DNA of 64,000 bases from Primulina eburnea (Eukaryota > Streptophyta > Magnoliopsida > Lamiales > Gesneriaceae), in the NCBI RefSeq assembly GCF_022965805.1, contig NC_133103.1:33109635-33173634 (forward strand). The letters run 5' to 3'. Each line of letters opens with the position of its first letter. The stretch's first letter is position 1. The notes under the pieces were generated by a model that saw only the letters and a list, made by a program, of their open reading frames with translations, ran no database searches and was not told the origin of the DNA. The position numbers were made by a program, and so were the translations under genes. Positions 57,308-64,000 of the stretch are shown here, piece after piece.

Positions 57308-58641
57308 TTAGAATTTCCATTCTTCTGTCATTTCTGGTCTGATTCTGACAATCTTGTGAAAACAGTCTACGATAGCTCTATACTTAGTTAACATGTCAAT
57401 CCCGACAATACAATCAAAATCAGATAAAACAAGTACAACACAATCTAAATCAATCTCATGCCCCTCAAATTCTAGTATATAATGTCTAACTAAAGTCACA
57501 GATATCAGACCACTTCCCAACGGAGAAGAAATAGACACTACAATAGACAATGACTCGACAGGCAATGCATGTGCCAATGTAAAATGCTCAGAAATTTATG
57601 TATGGTATGCACTGTGTCTATCAACACATATGCAGGATAACCGCAAAGAAAACAGTTACCTGCAATCACATCGTCTGGCGCATCTTGGGCTTGCTCCTCC
57701 GTCAATGCAAACACCTGAGCCTGTTGTCTGGGAGGTTGGCTCACTGTCTGGCTACCTCTGGCTCTAGGCTGGGACTGTGTAGGCGTGGGCTGGAATGAAT
57801 GGATAGACGACGCTTGCCTCTCAAGCTGAGTCACTGATGCTGATGACCCCGCACCCTGAAATCTCTGGGCACCTCTCTGGGGACAGACTCTGGAGAAATG
57901 TCCCTGTTGCCTACATATGTTGCATCTGCCCATCACTCCCTGACACTGCTATGTGGAATGCCTGCCTCCACAAGTACAACATTAAACACCTGTATACTCG
58001 GTACTCTGGCCAGGACCTCTCTGTCTTGACCCACTGGAGCTCGACGAACTGCTCCCTGATTTCTTAAAATGTCTGCCCTTTGCTTTCAAAAAATCCTTCT
58101 TGCCACTACTACTGCTCCCACTATCAAATCGAGGAGGAAGTGGTGGAAACTGGGCGGCGGGCTATGGCGGTCTCTGACTCTGAGCACTATAGGAAGCCCC
58201 TCGCTGCCTAATCAAGCCAGCCTCTACTCCTTTCGCTCTGTTCAGTGCATCAGAAAAGGTATTGGGTCGTCCCGTGTTTACCAAAGTGAAAATGTCAGGA
58301 TTTAAACCATAGATGAACTGATCGGCGACCGCTTCATCATTTCCTGCCACGTGGGGTGCAAACCGAAGCAAGGAAGAAAACTTGGAAACATATTCTTCAA
58401 TGTTCAACTGCCCCTGTCTCAAGTTGGCAAATTCTGCTCCTTTGTCTTTTCGATACGACACTGGAAAGATACGTTGATAAAATTCATCTTTAAATACTTT
58501 CCAGGTAATATCAATACCTCTATGTTCCAATGCTCGTTTCGTCGTAAGCCACCAACTCTTGGCCACTTCTTGCAACAGATGCCCAATTAATTTCACTCTT
58601 CGTTCATCTGTATAGGCAAGAGATTCAAACAGCATCTCTAT
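57308..58641 (-). pseudogene. Gypsy D gag and protease, broken; cut by copia F
   Basis: The Gag core is open from 58641 (LFESLAYTDERRVKLIG) to about 58162, where CAG has become TAG. A Ser-rich linker and zinc knuckle ([14 protein letters not shown], 57880-57930) follow. In the protease a 1-nt loss lies inside the DTGAS active-site codons (near 57615), so the frame is lost there. The N-terminus of Gag is beyond element F. Confidence 0.84.
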
Positions 58642-60782
58642 TGAAAGGGATCGAATAAGGTGACCGAAAAACACAACGGAAGCTACAAAATTTTCGAAAA
58701 TCACATTTTCTTGCAAGGAAATTTTCGGCCACCATGTGTACTAGTGTAGCATATACAAAAACTCAACTTTCAAGCATAGGGTGTTGAGAAAATTACCTAT
58801 CAATCACAAGGATTGATTTTATGGCTCCAACTAAAGTATAAACACTTTAGCTCTTGATGGATGAAGATCTAAAAGCTCCTCCTTTCTTTTGGACTCCTTT
58901 CTTCCAATCAAGCCCACCACCAACTTAAAAGATCCACCTTACACTTGCACTAGAAAATGTAGGGCATTTTTCTTTGAGAAGTGAGTTGTTGCTTCAACAA
59001 ATTGAAGAACAAAATTGGAGGAGAAAGGGGGAAGAAATTTCGGCCATGGTGAGGGGAGGAGAGAGGGAAGAGAATTTTCTTGGTTGAAGAAAAAGTGTGT
59101 TCTAGCATGTGCAAGACATGCCTAGTTTCTTGCAAAAGTTTTCTCCCAACCTTTCACCTCCCCATGCATATAATATATGGTTTTAACAAATTAAAAACCA
59201 TGGACTAAATTTAATTATCTCAAACATATTTGAGACTAAGTAAACATTACTTGAATTTACCCAAGTCACACTAGTTAAATAATTATTTTAATTGAGCTCT
59301 TCAAGACTCAATATAATTTAATTAATCCAACACTTGAATTAATTTAATTATTTGGACTCTACTAGGTCCACTAGTGTTTAATTAATTCAACACTTGAATT
59401 AATTTAATTTAGTCCACAATAATGTTTATGAAAATCACAATTTCCAAATACATTATTTACTTGGCCAAATTTTAATTTAGGAACACTTCCATAAATTAAA
59501 ATTTACATTTCTCTCATAGAAGTCATACTTCTATTTCATTTACACTAAAAAACTCATTTATAAGTCGTTCAACACATTGAACTAATTTCTCCTTTATAGA
59601 AGTCATACTTCTAATTTTCCTCACGCTTATAAACTCCTTTATAAGCCGTTCAACACATTGAACTATTTTTACTTCTCAACGGGATCTAGAAAGCTAGTAC
59701 TTATGTGGCCCTCAATGGTTCATTGATACAACTAGCCGTGGGTTCACATCTCTATGTGATTCGGACTAAACATGTCCTTATATGAGCATACCCCAATTGC
59801 TATATTCTTATTTATCAACACCTTGATAATAAGAACGTCAGAACTCAAGTCTGATAGTACCCAACCAATCACGTTAAACGCCTAGCAGCATCGCTTACGT
59901 GATTCCCTAGGTATCACATGATAGTACCTACAAGAACCATTCAATTATGGTTAGCGTACAGTACGGTCTCTTCAACTCATATATCCCGATCGATTCGACA
60001 ACCATTGGTTTATCGAGAGTTGTCAATGAATCGATACTATGTGTCATGTCGTAGTTGCATCGATGGTGTAATCTATGAAACCCTTTCATAATTACCACCA
60101 TACTCTGGCCAGAGATTTCGATCTACATACACATGATAACACATAGGATATCCATACCCGAAGGTAAGCAGTGAATCCCCGACTACAATGCATCGACTCC
60201 TATGTGTTTCGACAGAACACCCAACCTTGCCACCTAATGACCCCATGAGAGTCGGTAAACAAGTCAAAGTGTAATTCTAGCACATAGAGTCTCAATGTTG
60301 TCCCGGGTCATAAGGACTAATTCTGTACAACCATAAACTAGGACATTTCCACTCGATAAGTGAGAACCACTTGGAAAGTCCTTTTATGGAGGGTTGTTCA
60401 GTGCACTCTACAAGGAGCACCTATCTGCATGCTCGGACATCACAATGTCCCCTACCAATGAAACATGGTACTCACATCGCAGATACCAGTCTCTAACTCG
60501 AGCGGCCTATATCCTTCTTAGTGGCGGCTGAATCGACTAGGAACCGTTTAGAATATACAGTATTACAAATATGAGTTTCATGATACTCATCATATGAGCA
60601 TCTCATATTCTTTCTACTATTTGTATATTCAAGGGCTTTATCTATGCAACTAGCATGGGTATACAGATAAAGATGTGCCAAAGTAATAATTTCAAATATT
60701 ATTAAAATAAAGATTGCTTATACATAGAGTTTCATTGTGAACACTCGGCCAACACTTGGCTCGACGGGCACCTACTCTAACA
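58642..60782 (-). repeat. 3' LTR of copia F
   Basis: 2141 bp, TGTTAGAGTAGG...CGATCCCTTTCA in coding orientation. A part similar to its U5 end occurs at 50258-50605 in the opposite orientation. ORFs inside it (for example 60073-60267) have no support as genes. Confidence 0.88.
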
Positions 60783-60800
60783 ATCTCCCACTTGCACTAG
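60783..60800 (-). other. Polypurine tract of copia F
   Basis: AGTGCAAGTGGGAGAT on the minus strand abuts the LTR terminus TGTTAGAG. Confidence 0.75.
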
Positions 60801-60881
60801 AGCCAACTACCCATATGCTTTAAACCCATTGATTCGCGATGCTTGTCGAATAATGGTCTAGGTAAAGGCTTAGCTAGTGGA

Positions 60882-62540
60882 TCAATCAACATTATCGGCG
60901 GAGCCGACTGTGTCAAAAGACACTTCTCCTCTTTCCACAATCTCTCCGAGGATGTGGTACTTTCTCAATACTAGTTTGGATTTATGATGAGACCTAGGCT
61001 CCTTTGCTTGAGCTATAGCTCCCGTGTTGTAACACAACACCGGGATAGGAGCAACTCCATTTGGAATGACGCCCAACTCTTGGACGAAATTCCTTATCCA
61101 AACAGCCTCCCTTGCTGCATCTGATGCAGCAATGTATTCGGCCTCTGTGCTGGAATCCGTAATATTGTCTTGCTTGGAACTCTTCCAAGAGACTGCAGCA
61201 CCATTGAGCATGAATACAAAACCAGAGGTTGAATTCGAGTCATCGATATCGCTTTGGAAGCTAGAGTCGGTATAGCCTTCCAATTTTAGTTCTCCACCCC
61301 ATAGACCAAGAACACATTATTGGTCATTCTCAACTACTTGAGGATGTCTTTCACAGCTTTCCAGTGTGGAAGACCAGGGTTCGATTGATATCTACTCACT
61401 ACACTTAGTGCGAAAGCCACGTCAAGACGTGTAGATATCATCCCATACATGATGCTACCAATTGCCGAAGCATACGGAATGCGTGTCATCGCCACTATCT
61501 CTGCATCAGTCTTGGGAGACAGACTTGGATAGGGACACGCCATGACACATTGGTAGGTGTCCTCCCTTGGACTCATCCATCGAGAACGGCTTCACGATGG
61601 TATCAATGTATGTGGACTGGGTGAGACCAAGCAATCTTCTCGATCTATCTCTATAGATCTGTATTCCCAATACAAAAGATGCTTCACCCAAGTCCTGCAT
61701 CGGGAACTTACTCGCTAACCATATCTTAGTTGATTGCAACATTCCTACATCATTCCCAATGAGTAGAATGTCATCAACATATAACACCAGAAATGTCACA
61801 ACACTCCCACTGACCTTCTTATACACATAGGGTTCCTCAGGACTCTTAGTAAATCAAACTATTTGATTGTACTGTCGAATCTGAGGTTCCAACTCCTAGA
61901 TGCCTGCTTTAGATCATAAATAGATCTCTGAAGTTTGCATACCATATGCTCACTTCCGATAGATGTTAACCCTTCAGGTTAAGACATGTAAATAACTTTC
62001 TTAAAATCCCCATTAAGAAAGTCTGTCTTGACATCCATCTGCCATATCTCATAGTCATACCATGCAGCTATGGCTAGCAAAATCTTTATGGACTTGAACA
62101 TTGCGACTGGGGAAAAAGGTTTCCTCAAAGTCAACTCCTTGTCTTTGAGTATATCCTTTTGCCACCAATCGCACCTTGAAGGTCAATACCTTCCCATCCG
62201 TCCCAAGTCCCTATGGGAACAATTCCCTCAGGTGGATCTACAAGATCCTACATTTGGTTTGAATGCATGGAATTCAACTCAGATTCCATTGCTTTAAGTC
62301 ACTTGGATGAATCGGCATCAGATAACGCTTCCTTGAAGGTCCTTGGATCACATCCATGGTTAGGCTCATCATGGCCCTCTTCAAGAAGCAGACCATACCT
62401 CATAGGTGGTCTCGAGACTCTCTCGGATCTTCTAGGAGCTTGTATCTCCTCTCTTGGCTCTTCGGGTGTGGGTTCTACAATTGTGGGTGTCTCTCGACCC
62501 TCTTCGAGTTCTATCATCTCCCTTTTTCTATCCAATAGAA
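60882..62540 (-). pseudogene. Copia F pol: RT and RNase H, broken
   Basis: RNase H is at 60882-61283 ([35 protein letters not shown]-type end replaced by RKYHILGE). RT is at 61334-62300 with catalytic YVDD (in LVLYVDDILLIGND, near 61770). Upstream RT is readable with stops (DVKTDFLNG region, near 62030). The acidic linker before RT (62299-62535) contains RRSERVSRPPMRYG. Several stops and frameshifts break the chain. Confidence 0.83.
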
Positions 62541-63168
62541 ATTCCCTTTCAAAAAGGTCGCATTCCTAGAAACAAACACTTTTGTTTCTTGGGGATGATA
62601 GAAGTAGTATCCAATCGAATTCATTGGATATCCCACAAATTAGCATAAAATGGATCAACTATCCAATTTATCTCCCACTACCTGCTTCATAAGCAGGGCA
62701 CCCTCATATTCTAAGATAAGAATACTTAGGAGGCTTACCCATCCATATCTCATATGGTGTATGCCTTTGAATGGACATTTAGTGGAATATCTTTCAATTT
62801 TAAGTTATAGAGATCGTTTTCAAGTTCACCAGTACCAATCAAACATTCATTCATGTAAATGTTGCAAACACATTTGCAAAATAAACAAGAATATCCATTT
62901 TTATAAGCATAGAAATGGAAACAATGTTTTACAAAATTAGGTACAAACAAAACATCTCATTAAATTAACTTAAACTATTGTTCAATAATAAGTAAACATC
63001 TTCAATAGCCTTGGCAGCAACAATTGCTCCATTGTTCATCCTCTAGAAGGTTACACCTTCCTTAAGCATTCTACTTCTTCCCATCACCTATAACTCATTA
63101 TAGAGATGTGAGTCACAACCGGTATCTAATACCCAAGAAGCAGAGTTAATTGAAACGTTTACTTAAAT
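62541..63168 (-). pseudogene. Copia F protease and integrase remnant (integrase core deleted)
   Basis: Protease is seen as SWVLDTGCDSHL (near 63130) followed by stops. The pre-integrase region (62750-62990) then joins directly to PYEIWMGKPPKYSYLRI (62690-62760), which in copia elements lies after the integrase core. The HHCC finger and the catalytic Asp/Asp/Glu region are missing. Confidence 0.72.
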
Positions 63169-64000
63169 TTAGAACATACCGTTTCCAGAACACTTCTGGG
63201 CCAGATATTCCTTGCAATTTCGCCTCCAATGTCCAGGCTTCTTGCAGTGATGACATTCATCAGCAGTCTTGTCAGCCTTAACTGGTGTGGCTGCCACAAC
63301 GGGATTCGGAGATTGCCTCAACAAGGGCACGTTCTTCTTGGGACGTTGGAAAGAAAGCTTCTTTCCATTCCCATGTGGATCAATCTTCGTACCAGATGAA
63401 GAACCCACATAAAGAACCAACTTCTCTTTCTTGATGGTGGATTCAAACGTAACAAGCATATTCACCAACTCCTCAAGGATCGGTTCAATCTTTTTCATGT
63501 TGAAGTTCACCACAAAAGGATCAAATGAGCTAGGCAGCGATAAGAGCAACACGTCGGTGGTCAACTCCGAAGGCAAGATCAGATCCATGCCAACGAGCTT
63601 GTCCACGAGCCCGATCACCTTTAGGCCATGCTCATGGACCGAGGCCCCATCTTGCATGCGTAAAGTGATCAGCTCCTTGACGGTAGCATGCCTAAGAGGA
63701 CGTGTTTGCTCTCCAAAGAGCTCCTTGAGGTGCAAATGAATGTCAGCAGCACTCTTTGCACCCTCAAAACGCCTCTGCAGCTCATCATTCATAGAAGTCA
63801 GCATATAACACCTGGCTATCAAGTCATGGTCACACCATTCCTTGTAAGCCTGCAATTCCTCAGGATTGTAGTGAGTCGGAGTCACAACAGGGGGCGACTC
63901 AGTCAGTGTATATGCTACCCTTTCCGAATTCAAGACGATTTTTAGGTTTCTTAGCCAAGTGAGGTAATTAGGTACAGTTAATAGGTTTTTGTCGAGTATT
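63169..64000 (-). pseudogene. Copia F gag, open to the window edge
   Basis: The frame is open from the right edge (LTVPNYLTWLRNLKIVL near the edge) to 63169. It contains the UBN2-type Gag core (YMLTSMNDELQRRFE, LKELFGEQTRPLRHATVKEL) and a C-terminal zinc knuckle CHHCKKPGHWRRNC (near 63220). It ends KCSGNGMF then a stop. The start codon lies outside. Called a pseudogene because the element lacks integrase; gag itself shows no lesion here. Confidence 0.8.

Larger units (their letters stand above)
52465..58641 (-). mobile_element. Tekay-type gypsy retrotransposon D (5' part beyond F and the window)
   Basis: The 3' LTR (52465-54452) and most of the internal region are present. The gag is cut at 58641 by copia element F, so the gag start and 5' LTR lie outside. 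Pol has several stops, an RT deletion and a protease frameshift. It is inserted in the gag of Sirevirus fragment E. Confidence 0.88.
58642..64000 (-). mobile_element. Copia retrotransposon F (3' LTR, pol, gag; continues past right edge)
   Basis: The 3' LTR is 58642-60782, followed by degenerate RNase H, RT, a remnant of integrase, protease and gag, all on the minus strand. The gag frame runs off the edge. It is inserted in the gag of gypsy D; the left flank is TCTAT and the matching flank is outside. The integrase core is deleted, so the element is not autonomous. It is a copia lineage distinct from the Sireviruses here. Confidence 0.88.

Noticed and set aside
59160..59700. AT-rich stretch with repeated AATTAATTTAATT as a possible scaffold attachment region or separate repeat
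   Set aside because: It lies within the copia F LTR and is simple A/T-rich sequence; nothing beyond composition supports a separate element.
60073..60681. Short ORFs in the copia F LTR
   Set aside because: Located inside an LTR, with no homology to known retroelement proteins and no start or codon evidence.

Overview
The window is nuclear DNA from a flowering plant, most likely a eudicot. Nothing in it looks like a host gene. Almost all of the 64 kb can be assigned to LTR retrotransposons inserted into one another. Two superfamilies are present: Ty1/copia (Sirevirus-type elements with a large zinc-knuckle gag, YVDD reverse transcriptase and an extra 3' env-like ORF, plus one other copia element with 2.1-kb LTRs) and Ty3/gypsy chromoviruses of Tekay/Del type (gag, protease, RT, RNase H, integrase and a C-terminal chromodomain). 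Primer sites match initiator tRNA-Met (TGGTATCAGAGC). Nearly all elements are coded on the minus strand. The style of the Sirevirus accessory ORFs recalls predicted proteins from Lamiales, but that is memory rather than proof.

Layout. An outer Sirevirus 'O' (5' LTR right end at 50257, gag running off the left edge) carries Sirevirus 'I' (427-40644, target duplication CATGG) inside its gag. I is split by Tekay element 'A' (5963-15221, in an antisense ORF) and by Tekay element 'C1' (19454-38499, duplication CCTGT, in gag). C1 is split by an opposite-strand solo LTR (21692-23814, duplication CCAAA) and by Tekay element 'C2' (25755-34228, duplication CTTTT, in the RT domain), giving four nesting levels O>I>C1>C2. 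The LTR of O is itself split by gypsy element 'B' (41907-49922, duplication ACGGT). Right of O lie a truncated copia LTR, a gypsy LTR tip, a Sirevirus fragment 'E' (50657-52464), Tekay element 'D' (52465 onward), and copia element 'F' (58642 to the right edge), which sits in the gag of D.

Coding content. All polyproteins carry at least one lesion; C2 is the most complete (one 1284-codon ORF covers late gag to integrase). B has nearly identical LTRs and a readable gag but an eroded pol, as expected of an element moved in trans. Sirevirus I carries, besides gag-pol and an env-like ORF, a pair of related plus-strand (antisense) ORFs. One is intact with its own TATA box. The other is frameshifted and split by A.

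The most striking unexplained structure is non-coding. Every gypsy LTR family here carries, about 45-70 bp upstream of its TATA box, an array of 6-10 short dyads that fit CGC-N4-GCG, but with a different N4 in each family (GGGT; ATAT/ATGT; CCGA/CCTA). Downstream of the TATA box, the C, D, B and solo LTRs share abutting hairpins with compensatory base changes between families. These read as a promoter-proximal dyad array and a structured leader RNA.
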